A stretch of 64,000 nt of DNA from Pseudothauera hydrothermalis (GCF_003345255.1 NZ_CP029331.1:248001-312000); one strand, 5' to 3'. Numbered from the stretch's first letter, positions 1-11,732 are shown. Translations and numbers: made by a program. The notes: a model not told the origin generated them from the sequence alone.

Positions 1-3000
1 GCAGGAATCTGCCGGTTACCGGCAAGGAAATCGAGCTACCTGAGAACCTCACCTTCGTCACCCAGACCGATCTCAAAGGGCGGATCACTGAGGCGAACGA
101 CGCTTTTTGTACGATCACCGGATTCTGCCGGGCAGAGCTGATCGGCCAGCCGCACAATCTGGTGCGCCATCCCGACGTGCCGCCGGCGCTGTTTGAACAA
201 TTGTGGCGCACCCTGGCGGCCGGACGGCCATGGCGCGGCGTCATCAAAAACCGGGTCAAAAACGGCGATCACTACTGGGTGGAAGCCTTCGTCACCCCGG
301 TGCGCCGGGGCGGCGAGATCATCGGTCATCTGTCGGTGCGCCACCCTGCCAGCCCCAAGCAGGTGGCCGAGGCCGAACGACTTTACGCCCGGCTTTGGCA
401 GGGCGAGCGGGTGATTTCACCCCGGCCGCCGTGGTTTGCCCGACTATCCATCCGTACCCGGCTCGCCATGGTAATGGCCGCAATGGCCTGTTTATTGATC
501 GGCGGTGCGGTCGTCGGCACCCTGGGGGTGTGGCAAGGCATGCGCGATCTGGCCCGCTTGGAGCAACAGCACATCGGCGCTGCCCGCCTGCTGGCGCAAA
601 CCGAGCGAACACTGGGTGAGAACAGCCGCCAAGCCTTGCTGGCGCTGCAGCACAGTCCGGAAAGTCCTTTCGCGGGGCTGCATGACCATGCGCTCGCCCA
701 TCATCTACAGGCCCTGGAGGCCAACTGGCAGCAATCCGAACAGGCGCTCGCCGGCTTGCGCAGCTTGCTGGCCGAAGTCAATCTGCAGCACGCGGTGGCG
801 ACCTTGACGGATGCGCATCGGCGATACCTCGAAGAAGGGCTGCAACCGGTACGCGATGCACTGCTCGCCGGGCGTTTTGAGCTCGCCAACCGGCTATTGC
901 TCACCCAGCTCAATCCGCGCCACGCCGAGGTGCACCAGGCCGCTGCCGCGCTGAGCACGGCGCTGGCGGCCGCGGCGCGGGCCGATCGCGACGCCCAGGC
1001 TGACCGCATACGAATCATCTTCGGATTTGCCGCCGGTGGTGCCGCGGTGGCGCTGCTTTTGATCGGCTGGGCCACTCGCCACCTGTTGGCCGCCATCGCC
1101 CGACCGTTGGAGGCGGCCAAAGGGTATCTGGACCGTATTGCCGAAGGTGACTTCCGGCAGCCCATCCCGATCGACCGGCGCGATGAAACCGGACAGGTGC
1201 TGCGGCGACTGGCCGTCATGCAAGCACGCCTGGAGGCACTGATCGATGCCCGGGCCACCGCCGAGGAAGTGGCCAGGCTGAAGTCGGAGTTTCTGGCCGT
1301 CATGAGTCATGAAATCCGCACGCCGCTCAATGGTGTCGTCGGCATGACCGATCTGTTGTTGACCACCCTGCTGGATCAGGAGCAGCAAGGCTACGCCCGA
1401 ACCATCAAAGCCTCGGCCGATGCCTTGTTGGAGCTGATCGACGATATCCTGGATTACTCCAGGCTGGAGCGCGGCGGCGTAGAGTTCGAGCGAGCGCCGG
1501 TCGATTTGCGCGAATTGCTCGAAAGCGTGGTCGATATCGTCGCGCCGCGGGTGCAGGGTAAGGCCGTGACGCTGGCCAGCCACTGGGAGAGCGAGACACC
1601 GCCGGTCTTTATCGGCGATGCACACCGGGTGCGGCAAATTCTGCTCAATCTGCTGGGTAACGCGGCCAAATTCACCGACCAGGGCAGCATCGAACTGTTT
1701 GCGCGCAAAGTGACCTGGCAGGGGCAGCCGGCCATCGAATTTGCGGTCAAGGACACCGGCATCGGCATCGATCCGGCCGCCCGCGAGCGGCTGTTCAAAC
1801 CCTTCACTCAAGCCGATGCCTCCACCACTCGGAAATACGGCGGCACCGGGTTGGGGTTAGCCATTTGCAAGCGTCTGGCCGAAGGCATGGGCGGAGAGCT
1901 GCTGGTCGACAGTTCCCCTGGGCAGGGCAGCACCTTTTGCCTGATTCTGCCTTTTCACGCTCCGGATGCCGACACGCTGGCCGCCTGGGGCGAGCGGCCC
2001 ACCCACAGTTCGCTGGCCGGCAAGCGTATTGCGCTCGAGGGCGGGAGCGCGACCGAGCGCCGGTTGTGGCAGCAGATTCTGGCTGCCTGGCGGGTCGATC
2101 TGGCCGGCACGCCACCGGATCTACGGCTGATTCTGGCACCGCCCGGCGGGCTCGACCGCGCGGATCTGTGCCGGGAAGATGGCGTGCCCTGTGTGATCGC
2201 GCTGGCCAGCGCCGATGCGGCCGTGCGTCGGCAGCTGACCGCCCGGCAGATTCCGGTGATCGAACCGCCGCTCAAATCCTCGCTGATTTACGATGTGCTG
2301 GTCCAGGCCTTGGAGGGGCAAGCGGTTGCCGCGGTGGCAAGCACCGTGCCGGTCCCGTTGTCCGAAACCAGCGCCAACGAAGGCTTGACGATCCTGCTGG
2401 TCGAAGACAACCCGGTCAATCAACGGGTGGCCGCAGCCATGTTGGACAAGCTCGGCCACCGCACGGATATCGCCGACAGCGGGCGTATCGCGCTCGACAT
2501 GTGGGCACCGGGCAAATACGATTTGATCCTGATGGACTGTCAGATGCCCGAGATGGACGGCTTTGCCGCCACGCGGGCCATCCGTGCGCGCGAAGCCGAC
2601 GGCGCGCCGCATACGCCAATCATCGCCATGACCGCCAACGCGCTCGAAGGCGACCGTGAACACTGTTTGGCCGCCGGCATGGATGATTATCTGGCCAAAC
2701 CGGTGACCCGCGAGCGCTTGGAAAGAGTGCTGGCGCGTTGGCAGTGTGCGCGGGCGGTGTCAGCGCCGGCGCAGCCCGCTCCTGCGGTCAGTGCGCCAAC
2801 CGGGGCTGCCCAGTGGCTCGATCGTGCGCATCTGGCTGACATCACCGGCGGCGACGCTGCCTTGGCGCGCGAGTTGATCGCCCTGTTCGTCGCCGATCTG
2901 CCGCCGATGAGCGCCCGCCTGGCCGATGCCGCGGCGCAGGCCGGGGTTGACGGCGGCGCGGCGTTGGTCAAGGCTGCGCACGAAATCAAAGGCTCGGCGG

Positions 3001-3164
3001 GCAATCTGGGCCTGACCGGGCTGGCCGAAGCCGCCGCGGCGCTCGAGACCGTGGCCAAACAAGGCGCGCTCACCCTGGTGGCGGCGCGTCTTGCGGCGTT
3101 CAACCAGGCACGCAGCGTTTTTGAACAGCACTGGGAGGCCGGCAGTGACCAAGACCTGGTGTAA
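1..3164 (+). CDS. Hybrid sensor histidine kinase with Aer-like PAS domain (5' partial)
   Basis: The reading frame is open from the first in-frame codon at base 3, and its first visible residues (RNLPVTGKE) match the usual beginning of Aer-type PAS proteins, so only the start codon and perhaps one more codon lie outside the window. Order of domains, counting from base 3: PAS with the Aer signature around GRITEAN and WRGVIKNR (1-115); membrane helix near 150; a periplasmic helical segment; second helix near 337; HAMP; HisKA with phospho-acceptor His436 in [11 protein letters not shown]; HATPase with DTGIGI and GTGLGLAI; a poorly conserved spacer; receiver domain with Asp845; and a C-terminal Hpt domain with His993. 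All phosphorelay residues are intact. Aer-type PAS domains usually bind FAD and read redox or oxygen status; that ligand is inferred. The likely partner is the HD-GYP regulator that follows 53 bases downstream. Confidence 0.9.
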   Translation, partial: RNLPVTGKEIELPENLTFVTQTDLKGRITEANDAFCTITGFCRAELIGQPHNLVRHPDVPPALFEQLWRTLAAGRPWRGVIKNRVKNGDHYWVEAFVTPVRRGGEIIGHLSVRHPASPKQVAEAERLYARLWQGERVISPRPPWFARLSIRTRLAMVMAAMACLLIGGAVVGTLGVWQGMRDLARLEQQHIGAARLLAQTERTLGENSRQALLALQHSPESPFAGLHDHALAHHLQALEANWQQSEQALAGLRSLLAEVNLQHAVATLTDAHRRYLEEGLQPVRDALLAGRFELANRLLLTQLNPRHAEVHQAAAALSTALAAAARADRDAQADRIRIIFGFAAGGAAVALLLIGWATRHLLAAIARPLEAAKGYLDRIAEGDFRQPIPIDRRDETGQVLRRLAVMQARLEALIDARATAEEVARLKSEFLAVMSHEIRTPLNGVVGMTDLLLTTLLDQEQQGYARTIKASADALLELIDDILDYSRLERGGVEFERAPVDLRELLESVVDIVAPRVQGKAVTLASHWESETPPVFIGDAHRVRQILLNLLGNAAKFTDQGSIELFARKVTWQGQPAIEFAVKDTGIGIDPAARERLFKPFTQADASTTRKYGGTGLGLAICKRLAEGMGGELLVDSSPGQGSTFCLILPFHAPDADTLAAWGERPTHSSLAGKRIALEGGSATERRLWQQILAAWRVDLAGTPPDLRLILAPPGGLDRADLCREDGVPCVIALASADAAVRRQLTARQIPVIEPPLKSSLIYDVLVQALEGQAVAAVASTVPVPLSETSANEGLTILLVEDNPVNQRVAAAMLDKLGHRTDIADSGRIALDMWAPGKYDLILMDCQMPEMDGFAATRAIRAREADGAPHTPIIAMTANALEGDREHCLAAGMDDYLAKPVTRERLERVLARWQCARAVSAPAQPAPAVSAPTGAAQWLDRAHLADITGGDAALARELIALFVADLPPMSARLADAAAQAGVDGGAALVKAAHEIKGSAGNLGLTGLAEAAAALETVAKQGALTLVAARLAAFNQARSVFEQHWEAGSDQDLV

Positions 3165-3217
3165 TCACCGGCGGCGGCCGCTGCCCGGCGCAAAAAACTT
3201 GCACAAGGAATACGCTC

Positions 3218-4252
3218 ATGGCCATTGTGCTGGCAGTCGATGACAACCACACCAATCTGCGCTTGATCGAGGCCATGTTGCGGGCGCTGCCCGAGGTGGA
3301 GTCGGTCATGCTCGACGACCCGGTACTGGCGCTCGACTGGTGTGCCGAAAACCGCCCGGATCTGATCTTGCTCGATTACATGATGCCGGAACTGGACGGC
3401 TTGGAATTCATGCGGCGGCTAAAGCGCACCATCGACTGTCCGGTCATCATGATCACCGCCGACACCGAGCGGCAGGTGCGTTACCAAGCGCTGGAACTGG
3501 GCGCACGGGATTTTCTCAACAAGCCGCTCGACCGTGCCGAGTTCATCGCACGGGTCAGAAACCAGCTCGCCCTGATCGATGCGCAGCGCAAACTTGCCGA
3601 CCGTGCCGCCTGGTTGGCCGAAGAAGTGGACAAAGCCACCGCGCTGATCCGCAGCCGCGAGCATGAAACGGTGCTGCGCTTATCGCGCGCGGCCGAATAC
3701 CGCGACCCGGAAACCGGCGCACACTTGCTGCGCATGGCCCACTACAGCCGCCTGATCGCAATCCAACTGGGGCTGCCGCGGGCCGAGGCGGAACTGTTGT
3801 TCCAAGCGGCGCCCATGCACGACGTGGGCAAAGTGGGCATACCCGATGCCATTTTGCTCAAGCCCGGCCGGCTGGACGAAGCCGAGTTTGCAGTCATGAA
3901 GCGCCATGCCGAAATCGGCCGCGATATCCTGTCCGGCTCCACTGCCGACCTGCTCTGCCTGGCGGCCGAAATCGCCTGGTCGCACCATGAAAAATGGGAC
4001 GGTAGCGGTTATCCGCGTGGGCTGGCCGGCGAGGCGATTCCCCGCGCCGGACGCATCGTGGCGGTGGCCGATGTGTTCGATGCGCTCACTTCGGAACGCC
4101 CCTACAAGCGCGCCTGGCCGCTGGAGCGGGCGCGCCAGTTCCTGCTCGAACAGCGCGGCGCGCATTTCGATCCGGCTTGCGTGGACGCCTTCCTGGCCGT
4201 CTGGGACGATGCGCTGGCCATCCATGACTGCTACCGCGACAGCCTGACATGA
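3218..4252 (+). CDS. Response regulator with HD-GYP c-di-GMP phosphodiesterase domain (RpfG-like)
   Basis: A 344-residue two-domain protein. The N-terminal receiver (1-120) has the acidic pocket VDDN and phospho-acceptor Asp53 in LLDYMMPELDG. The C-terminal HD-GYP domain carries the metal-binding pair His201-Asp202 (HDVGKVGIPD), the HHEKWDGSGYP segment (GSGYP at 262-266) and the downstream VADVFDALTS motif, so it looks catalytically complete. The family hydrolyses cyclic di-GMP to pGpG or GMP. It lies just downstream of the hybrid kinase and its stop overlaps the next start (ATGA), so the three genes probably form one operon in which the kinase phosphorylates this protein and alters c-di-GMP turnover. 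The target process cannot be told from the sequence. Confidence 0.93.
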   Translation: MAIVLAVDDNHTNLRLIEAMLRALPEVESVMLDDPVLALDWCAENRPDLILLDYMMPELDGLEFMRRLKRTIDCPVIMITADTERQVRYQALELGARDFLNKPLDRAEFIARVRNQLALIDAQRKLADRAAWLAEEVDKATALIRSREHETVLRLSRAAEYRDPETGAHLLRMAHYSRLIAIQLGLPRAEAELLFQAAPMHDVGKVGIPDAILLKPGRLDEAEFAVMKRHAEIGRDILSGSTADLLCLAAEIAWSHHEKWDGSGYPRGLAGEAIPRAGRIVAVADVFDALTSERPYKRAWPLERARQFLLEQRGAHFDPACVDAFLAVWDDALAIHDCYRDSLT

Positions 4253-6129
4253 CGCGTCTTGCCCCCCTACGTTTTGCCGAATTGAAAGCCGGCGGGCGTC
4301 TGCCTTCGCCTTCGGGCCCGGCGCTGCGTCTGATCGAACTGTTGGCCTGCGATACCACGGCTTTGTCCGAAATCGTGCGCGAGGTGCAACAGGACCCTGC
4401 GCTGACCGGGCGGATCCTCAAACTTGCCAACGCATCCGCTTTTGCGCGGCCGCGACCGGCGGTGGCCATCACCGTCGACGTACTGATGACTATCGGCCTG
4501 CCGGCGCTACGGCAATGGGCGCTGGCCTGCGCCTTGATCGACGGCTACCGCAGCGGCCTGTGCAAAGCGCTCGACTATCCGGCGTTCTGGTCGCGGGCAA
4601 TCGCCCGCGGCGCGGCGGCGCAAACACTGGGCGCAGCCTTGCGGTTGGCGCCGCCGGCCGAGCTCTACACCCTGGGTCTGGTTGCCGACATCGGTTTGCT
4701 GGGTCTGGCCAGCATCGAACCCGAACGCTTTGGCCCCATCCTGGCCCAGACCGGCCCGACGCGCGCCGAGCGCCTGGCCGCCGAGCAGGCCGCCTTCGGT
4801 TTCGATGAGCGCGGGCTTGCCATCGGACTGCTGCGCGACTGGGGTTTTCCGGCGCTTTTTGTGGATGCCGTCGAGCGCGCGTTGTACCCCCCGGCCGAAC
4901 CGACCGCCGTGGCCCCGCGCGCACAACGCCTGGCCTGGCTGCTGGCGCTGGCCGACCGTCTGGCCGCCCTCATCGATCTGGATGACCCCGCACGGCGTGC
5001 CCACTTGCAACCGCTGTTGGATGAGGCCCGCCGCCTCGATCTGGACGCGCAGCGCTTTCTTGCCCTGGCCGATGACAGTCTGACTGCGTGGCGGGAGTGG
5101 AGCGCCGTGTTTGCGTTGCCCACCTACACGCTGACGCCGTTTTCGACCTTGGCCATGACCACCGAGGAACCGCCGCAGTCCGGCCAGAGACCGCTGCGGG
5201 TGCTGGTGGTCGATGACGACAGCGCGCTGCGCCGGCTGCTCGAACACCAACTCGGCAAAGCCGGCTATCAGGTACGCACCGCGGCCGACGGTCGGCAAGG
5301 GCTGCACGAGGCGCTGGCTTGGCGCCCGGATATCCTCTTGACCGATCTGCTGATGCCGCACCAGGACGGCTTTGAACTGATCCGCAAGCTGCGCGCATCG
5401 GAACTGGGCCAGTCGCTGTACTGCATCGTGCTGTCTGTCGTCGACGACGAGGGACCCATGTCCGAAGCCTTCGCCCTGGGCGCCGACGACTATCTGGCCA
5501 AGCCGCTCAAACCGCGAACCCTTTTGGCCCGCCTGGATGCGGGCGCGCGCATCGTGCGGATGCAAAAAACGCTGGCCGAGCGCAATCTGGCGCTCAATCA
5601 AGCCCTGCGTCAGGTCGAAGCTCAGGCCTCGACCGACGCGCTTACCGGCCTGCCCAATCGCCGTTACATCGAGGCGCGCCTGGCGCAAGAATGCGCGGCC
5701 GCGGCGCGCAGTGGCCGCGCGCTGTCATGGTTGCTGCTCGATATCGATCATCTGCGGCGCGTGAACGACACCTACGGTCAAGCCGTCGGCGATGCGGTGC
5801 TGGTCGAAGTGGCCCGACGTATCCAGCACACCAAACGGCGCTCGGATGTCGCCGCCAGACTGGGTGGCGGCTCGTTCGCCATCATTGCGGTCGACACCCC
5901 GCCCCCGGCAGCGCGCCAGCTCGCCGAACGGCTACGCAGGGCAGTGGCCGCAGCGGATATCGCAGTCGGCGGCAAAAACATCCCGGTCACCGTCAGCATT
6001 GGCTTGGCCGGATACACCGCCGGCGGTGGCACCATCGACGCGCTGCGCCAAGCCGCCGAAGACGCCCTGGAACGCGCCAAGGCCCAAGGATGCAACCGGG
6101 TGGATTGCCAAGCGCAGCCGTCTGCTTGA
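4249..6129 (+). CDS. HDOD-receiver-GGDEF protein with degenerate GGDEF motif
   Basis: 626 residues, starting within the stop of the preceding gene (4-base overlap). Residues about 15-225 resemble an HDOD domain (SEIVREVQQDPALTGRILKLAN), without an HD pair. Residues about 318-440 form a receiver with VVDDD and phospho-acceptor Asp366 (DILLTDLLMP). The C-terminal 170 residues form a GGDEF fold with DALTGLPNRR and the metal-site DIDHLRRVND, but the signature loop reads GGGSF (539-543) instead of GG(D/E)EF. Loss of that acidic pair normally removes diguanylate cyclase activity, so this domain may bind GTP or c-di-GMP, or act only in regulation. It sits with an active-looking HD-GYP enzyme, so the operon as seen would lower c-di-GMP rather than make it. 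Confidence 0.88.
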   Translation: MTRLAPLRFAELKAGGRLPSPSGPALRLIELLACDTTALSEIVREVQQDPALTGRILKLANASAFARPRPAVAITVDVLMTIGLPALRQWALACALIDGYRSGLCKALDYPAFWSRAIARGAAAQTLGAALRLAPPAELYTLGLVADIGLLGLASIEPERFGPILAQTGPTRAERLAAEQAAFGFDERGLAIGLLRDWGFPALFVDAVERALYPPAEPTAVAPRAQRLAWLLALADRLAALIDLDDPARRAHLQPLLDEARRLDLDAQRFLALADDSLTAWREWSAVFALPTYTLTPFSTLAMTTEEPPQSGQRPLRVLVVDDDSALRRLLEHQLGKAGYQVRTAADGRQGLHEALAWRPDILLTDLLMPHQDGFELIRKLRASELGQSLYCIVLSVVDDEGPMSEAFALGADDYLAKPLKPRTLLARLDAGARIVRMQKTLAERNLALNQALRQVEAQASTDALTGLPNRRYIEARLAQECAAAARSGRALSWLLLDIDHLRRVNDTYGQAVGDAVLVEVARRIQHTKRRSDVAARLGGGSFAIIAVDTPPPAARQLAERLRRAVAAADIAVGGKNIPVTVSIGLAGYTAGGGTIDALRQAAEDALERAKAQGCNRVDCQAQPSA

Positions 6130-6162
6130 ACTTCCCAACCCATGGCCGCAAGTGCTCGAATG

Positions 6163-6200
6163 CAGCCGGTGCCCCCGGTCATACACGGGCATACCGGCTG
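6163..6200 (+). terminator. Hairpin after the signalling operon
   Basis: Arms CAGCCGGT (6163-6170) and ACCGGCTG (6193-6200) are perfectly complementary, and an inner GCCC/GGGC pairing extends the stem past a two-base bulge. There is no T run after it, so it is either a factor-dependent end or an RNA-stabilising element downstream of the three signalling genes. Confidence 0.35.
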
Positions 6201-6288
6201 TGCCGAAGGTCGGGCCTGCTCGCGGAACGGATGTGGTTTTGGTAAGTTTTGCTGGCGTGTCCGTGTGAGCAGATGGAGGAAAGTGGCC

Positions 6289-6933
6289 ATGGACATCTTG
6301 ACTAGCATCCAGGCGCAAATCGACGCGGTGCGGCTGCCGTTGTATGCGGTGTCAGTGTCTGCGGTGCGCAGCCCCGATACGCCGCTGTTGCTGTTGTTGC
6401 ACTGGCACGGTTTTCGGCCCGAGGCGCAGCGCGAGCGCGCCGGCCGGCCGCGGCGGGCGGCGGTGCCGGGCACGGCGTTGCAGCTCAATTCACGCTGGCA
6501 CACGCTGGAAGAGATCGAAGGCGCCATGTTGGACGCCGCCTGGCAGCTGGGCGCCTGGGATCTGGAGCGCAGTGTGCGCCGCGGCTGTGGCGAGGTGGGT
6601 GCGTCGGCCCAGGAAGCCCATGAATGCCGTCAGGCGTTTGGCGACAATCCGCTGGCGCCGGGCAGCGAAGCGCATCTGGTGGTCGAGGCGCCGGATCGCG
6701 ATGAGCTGATGCAGGCCGCCGCCCGCCGCGGCTATGTGCGCTGGTTGTTCCGTCCGGTGCGCGCCGGGTTGTGGCGGGCGATTGCCGAGGACGACACCTT
6801 GAATGCCGAAGGCGGCCGCACCCCGCCTTGCCCGGTGATGCCGCGGCAGGTGGGCGAACCCGGCCGGGCACCGCAGGTGTATCGACTCGGGCGGGTGCGC
6901 CGCCTGGTGCTACCCGGATTGCCACCCTCTTGA
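6289..6933 (+). CDS. Unrecognised conserved-looking protein upstream of groES
   Basis: 214 residues from the ATG preceded by an AGGAGGAAAG-type ribosome site; an in-frame ATG at 6142 exists but has no such site. I do not recognise a family. The protein has no signal peptide or membrane segment. It is rich in Arg, Ala and Glu and has the segments [22 protein letters not shown] and [20 protein letters not shown], then a tail ending [10 protein letters not shown]. Codon use matches its neighbours, so it is probably a real gene. Its stop codon is part of the sigma-32 -35 element of groES. It is therefore transcribed towards the chaperonin operon, but probably as a separate unit. Confidence 0.65.
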   Translation: MDILTSIQAQIDAVRLPLYAVSVSAVRSPDTPLLLLLHWHGFRPEAQRERAGRPRRAAVPGTALQLNSRWHTLEEIEGAMLDAAWQLGAWDLERSVRRGCGEVGASAQEAHECRQAFGDNPLAPGSEAHLVVEAPDRDELMQAAARRGYVRWLFRPVRAGLWRAIAEDDTLNAEGGRTPPCPVMPRQVGEPGRAPQVYRLGRVRRLVLPGLPPS

Positions 6934-6957
6934 AATCCGTTTCGGGCGCCCCTATAT
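6929..6957 (+). promoter_or_regulatory. Sigma-32 (heat-shock) promoter of groES-groEL
   Basis: CTTGAAA at 6929-6935, a 13-base spacer, then CCCCTATAT at 6949-6957. The -35 is an exact match to the sigma-32 (RpoH) consensus and the -10 a close one, about 105 bases before groES. The -35 includes the TGA stop of the upstream gene. No CIRCE inverted repeat was found between here and groES. Confidence 0.85.
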
Positions 6958-7062
6958 CGCGCTGCGTCGGTATGAGCCGGCTGCGCAGGCCACCGGCTGC
7001 ATGTCAGCGGTGGCTTGGCGATCGTTGTTTCGGTGATATCAATTCGTAAAGGAGATCGACAG

Positions 7063-7380
7063 ATGCACATTCGTCCCCTACGCGACCGGATCATCGTCAA
7101 GCGGGTCGAGGCCCAGCGCACGACCGCCTCTGGGATCGTGATTCCCGATACTGCCGCCGAGAAACCTGAACAAGGCGAAGTCGTTGCGGTCGGTCCTGGT
7201 CGACGCGACGACGCGGGGGCGTTGATCCCGATGGAAGTGAAGGTCGGCGATCTGGTGCTGTTTGGCAAGTACGCCGGACAGACCGTCAAGGTCGATGGCC
7301 AAGAACTGTTGGTCATGCGCGAAGACGATGTGATGGGTGTCATCGAGCGTGACGCTGCGGCACTGCAAAAGGCCGCCTGA
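7063..7380 (+). CDS. groS: Co-chaperonin GroES
   Basis: 105 residues. The start is set by the homologous beginning [14 protein letters not shown] and a GGAG ribosome site; an in-frame ATG at 7015 would add 16 unrelated residues. The mobile-loop region ([21 protein letters not shown]) and the [28 protein letters not shown] core are typical. It caps the GroEL ring during ATP-driven protein folding in the cytoplasm. It runs about nine residues longer than the usual 96, with a tail [10 protein letters not shown]. groEL follows 36 bases downstream in the same operon, under the sigma-32 promoter upstream. Confidence 0.97.
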   Translation: MHIRPLRDRIIVKRVEAQRTTASGIVIPDTAAEKPEQGEVVAVGPGRRDDAGALIPMEVKVGDLVLFGKYAGQTVKVDGQELLVMREDDVMGVIERDAAALQKAA

Positions 7381-9039
<1,659 letters not shown>

Positions 9040-9093
9040 TGCCGTTTGGCCAGCGTGCCCGCCGAGGGCAGGCTGGCGTGCTGATCGGCCTTG

Positions 9094-9128
9094 CGCCCGC
9101 ACGGTTTGCCCGCTGCGGGCGTTTTTTA
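9094..9128 (+). terminator. Rho-independent terminator of groES-groEL
   Basis: Perfect 8-bp stem CGCCCGCA (9094-9101) with TGCGGGCG (9114-9121), a 12-base loop and a T-rich tail (TTTTTTATT). It lies between the converging groEL and paaY genes. Confidence 0.88.
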
Positions 9129-9142
9129 TTCCGTATCCGGGA

Positions 9143-9745
9143 TTATCCCTTTTTCGCATCGACCAGCGGCACCACGCCGGGAAACGCAAAGCGCTTGCGT
9201 CCCGGCTCCATTTCGGTGAGCGGCGCGCAGGCAGTCAGCGTCGACAGACTGCGTACGGTCAGATCCTGATAGCAGCGGGTGCCGTCCACCTTCCAGGCCA
9301 GTTCTTGTTCGGACAGCGCGCGCACCACCTTGGCCGGCATGCCGGCCGCCAGCATCCGGGGTGGGATTTCCATGCCGGCTTTGACAAAGGCGCAGGCGCC
9401 GACCATGGCCGATTCGCCGACGATGGCATTGTCCATGATGACCGCATTCATGCCGATCAGCGCGTTTTTACCGACCCGGCAGCCGTGAAGCACCGCGCCG
9501 TGGCCCACATGGCCGTCTTGTTCGATCACCGTGTCGGTGCCAGGGAAGCCGTGCATGACGCAGGTGTCCTGGATGTTGCTGCCTTCTTCCAACACGATGC
9601 GGCCAAAGTCGCCGCGTAAGCTGGCCAGCGGGGCGACGTAGCAGCGCGGACCGACGATGACATCGCCGATCAGCACCGCGTCCGGATGGACAAAGGCGTC
9701 CGGGTGGATGACCGGGCGCAGGCCGTCGATTTCGTAGCAGGGCAT
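9143..9745 (-). CDS. paaY: PaaY, hexapeptide-repeat thioesterase of phenylacetate catabolism
   Basis: 200 residues starting [23 protein letters not shown], behind a GGAG ribosome site. The body is a left-handed beta-helix of hexapeptide repeats ([31 protein letters not shown]) like the gamma-carbonic anhydrase family. PaaY is described as a thioesterase that removes dead-end CoA adducts formed when the phenylacetyl-CoA epoxide or its ring-opened products go astray. It is downstream of paaN on the same strand (74 bases apart), and the pair diverges from the main paa operon. Confidence 0.9.
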   Translation of the reverse strand: MPCYEIDGLRPVIHPDAFVHPDAVLIGDVIVGPRCYVAPLASLRGDFGRIVLEEGSNIQDTCVMHGFPGTDTVIEQDGHVGHGAVLHGCRVGKNALIGMNAVIMDNAIVGESAMVGACAFVKAGMEIPPRMLAAGMPAKVVRALSEQELAWKVDGTRCYQDLTVRSLSTLTACAPLTEMEPGRKRFAFPGVVPLVDAKKG

Positions 9746-9819
9746 GGGCTTGTCTCCTGGATGGACAACGGGGCGCCGCAGCGCCCCGTCGATGTGGTGG
9801 TGATAAGTCTGCGCGGGGC

Positions 9820-11490
9820 TTACTCGACATGGTAGCGCCGCTGCACCACCCGGAAGCGGTTGGCAACAAAAGCGGCATCGGCGTAGGCGGCGTTGGCGGC
9901 CGGATTCATGCCGACGCCATGATAATCGGAGAAGGCCGCGGACTGGTTCACGAACACTCCGCCGGTGAGGTTGATCGATAGAGCGACGCCGGCGTTCAGC
10001 GTGGCTTCGGTCATCGCATCGAGGATCTCGGGGCGGATCGAGTACACGCCCACGGTCAGCGCGCCGTGTTCGCGCACCATGCGCTCGGACAGCGCCACCG
10101 CGGCCGCGGCATCGGCCACCTTGACTACGAAGGCGATCGGGCCGAAGCGCTCTTCCATGTAATAGGTTTCGTCGGCGGCGTCGCAGGCGAGCAGCACCGG
10201 GGTGCGCACCTGCGCAGCGGGAAATTCCGGGTGCTCGATCCGGGAGGAGGCGAGCACGACCTTGCCGTACTGGCCGGACTGGCATTCGTCGATGCGCGCC
10301 AGCGTGGCCTCGGACTGGATGGCGCCGAGCACCGCGGTGGCCACCGCCGCATCGGACAGGAACTTGCCGATCGCCGCGCCCAGATCGGCGGCGACTTCGT
10401 CATAGCTCTTGTGGCCCTGGTCGGTGTCGATGCCCCCGGCCGGTACCAGGATGGCCTGGGTGGTGGTGCACATCTGGCCGGAATACAGGCTGAGCGTAAA
10501 GGCCAGGTTTCTCAGCATGCCTTTGTAATTGTCGGTGGATTCGATGACCACGTTATTGACCCCGGCCAGTTCGGCATACACCTGGGCTTGGCGGGCGTTG
10601 TCCAGCAGCCACCGGCCAAAGGTGTTGCCGCCGGTGAAATCGATGGATTTGACCGCCGGGTGGGTGGCCAGCGCCTGGGTGGCGGCGCGCTTTTCCACCA
10701 CCGCCAGGGTGACCAGGTTGGGGTCCAGACCGGCCTCAGTCAGCACTTCGCGGATGATCCGCACGGTCAGCGCGGCCGGAAGAATAGCGTTGCTATGCGG
10801 CTTGACGATCACCGGGTTGCCGGTGGCCAGTGCGGCAAACAGGCCGGGATAGGTGTTCCAGGTGGGGAACGTGCCGCAGCCGATCACCAGTGCCACCCCG
10901 CGGCCGACGATTTCATAGTGTTTTTGCAGCTTCAGCGGTGGATTTTTGCCCTGTGGCTTTTCCCACAGGGCGGTGGCGGGAATGCGGAGCATTTCGTCCC
11001 AGGCGTAGGCCACAGCCTCCAGCCCGCGGTCTTGCGCATGCGGGCCGCCGGCCTGAAAAGCCATCATCCAGCCCTGGCCAGTGGTGTACATCACCGCATG
11101 GGCGATTTCAAAGCTGCGTTTGTTTAGGCGGTCGAGTATTTCCAAACACACGCCCACCCGGCCTTCGGCGCCGATCTTACGCCAGCCCGACATGGCCGCC
11201 TGGGCGGCGGCAATCAGCGCGTCCACGTCGCAGACCGGATAGCGCACATCCAGCTTGACGCCGTAGGGGCTTTTCTCTGGCGCGGCCCAGGCGCAAAGAC
11301 CCGGCTGGTCGAGCACAAAATCCTGACCGACCAGAGCCTCCACCGCGGCTTTGCCGTCGGCCATGGCGGTTTCGCCATAGGTCTTGGGGCTGGGCATCTC
11401 GGGGTAGGGGGTCCAGTAGCCGCGGGTACGGATGGCGGCGATGGCTGCCTCCAGGGTGGCGCGGTGCTTGTCGAACAAGGGGTGCGTCAT
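9820..11490 (-). CDS. paaN: PaaN, aldehyde dehydrogenase of phenylacetate ring-cleavage
   Basis: 556 residues from [16 protein letters not shown], with a GGAGGAGAC ribosome site; an in-frame start further upstream would run through the regulatory region. It has the aldehyde dehydrogenase fold with [22 protein letters not shown], and catalytic Cys341 in [11 protein letters not shown]. It matches the PaaN family found in betaproteobacterial paa clusters. Its likely role is to oxidise the 3-oxo-5,6-dehydrosuberyl-CoA semialdehyde left after ring opening. Unlike the two-domain PaaZ of E. coli it has no MaoC-like hydratase domain, so the ring-opening hydrolase must be encoded elsewhere; no candidate is in this window. 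Confidence 0.88.
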   Translation of the reverse strand: MTHPLFDKHRATLEAAIAAIRTRGYWTPYPEMPSPKTYGETAMADGKAAVEALVGQDFVLDQPGLCAWAAPEKSPYGVKLDVRYPVCDVDALIAAAQAAMSGWRKIGAEGRVGVCLEILDRLNKRSFEIAHAVMYTTGQGWMMAFQAGGPHAQDRGLEAVAYAWDEMLRIPATALWEKPQGKNPPLKLQKHYEIVGRGVALVIGCGTFPTWNTYPGLFAALATGNPVIVKPHSNAILPAALTVRIIREVLTEAGLDPNLVTLAVVEKRAATQALATHPAVKSIDFTGGNTFGRWLLDNARQAQVYAELAGVNNVVIESTDNYKGMLRNLAFTLSLYSGQMCTTTQAILVPAGGIDTDQGHKSYDEVAADLGAAIGKFLSDAAVATAVLGAIQSEATLARIDECQSGQYGKVVLASSRIEHPEFPAAQVRTPVLLACDAADETYYMEERFGPIAFVVKVADAAAAVALSERMVREHGALTVGVYSIRPEILDAMTEATLNAGVALSINLTGGVFVNQSAAFSDYHGVGMNPAANAAYADAAFVANRFRVVQRRYHVE

Positions 11491-11580
11491 GAGGTCTCCT
11501 CCGGTGGCGGCGTCTGTTGCGCCGCAGTGGGTCAGGTGGTGGATCGAAGCTGCGGCGCAGCAAAAAAAAGAGCTTGTTTT

Positions 11581-11594
11581 TTGATCTGGATCAA
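11581..11594. promoter_or_regulatory. FNR/ANR-type box between paaN and paaG
   Basis: TTGATCTGGATCAA is an exact match to the FNR half-sites TTGAT-N4-ATCAA. Its centre is about 97 bases before the paaN start and 145 before paaG. An anaerobic Crp/FNR regulator binding here could switch the aerobic pathway down, or up, when oxygen falls; the direction is not readable from position alone. Confidence 0.7.
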
Positions 11595-11606
11595 GACTAC
11601 TATTGA

Positions 11607-11622
11607 TTGACCGGTCGGTCAA
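11607..11622. promoter_or_regulatory. TetR-type operator, candidate PaaR site
   Basis: TTGACCG-GT-CGGTCAA: 7-bp arms that are perfectly inverted around two bases. It lies in the divergent paaN/paaG region, 27 bases centre-to-centre from the FNR-type box. The size and symmetry suit a TetR-family dimer, and a TetR gene lies at the end of the operon. TTGACC hexamers on both strands could also serve as -35 elements, so binding would block both promoters. Confidence 0.68.
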
Positions 11623-11732
11623 ATAACTGCAGCACACTACAACACATCGCCGGTCAGTGGGCGCCAAGCCCGTGAATCAGTGATAACAGCGTGCGCCTGC
11701 GCACCCAAAAACACAAGGATGGAGGAGACACC

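Noticed and set aside
6934..7062. CIRCE/HrcA operator before groES
   Set aside because: No TTAGCACTC-N9-GAGTGCTAA-like repeat is present; the sigma-32 promoter accounts for heat control.
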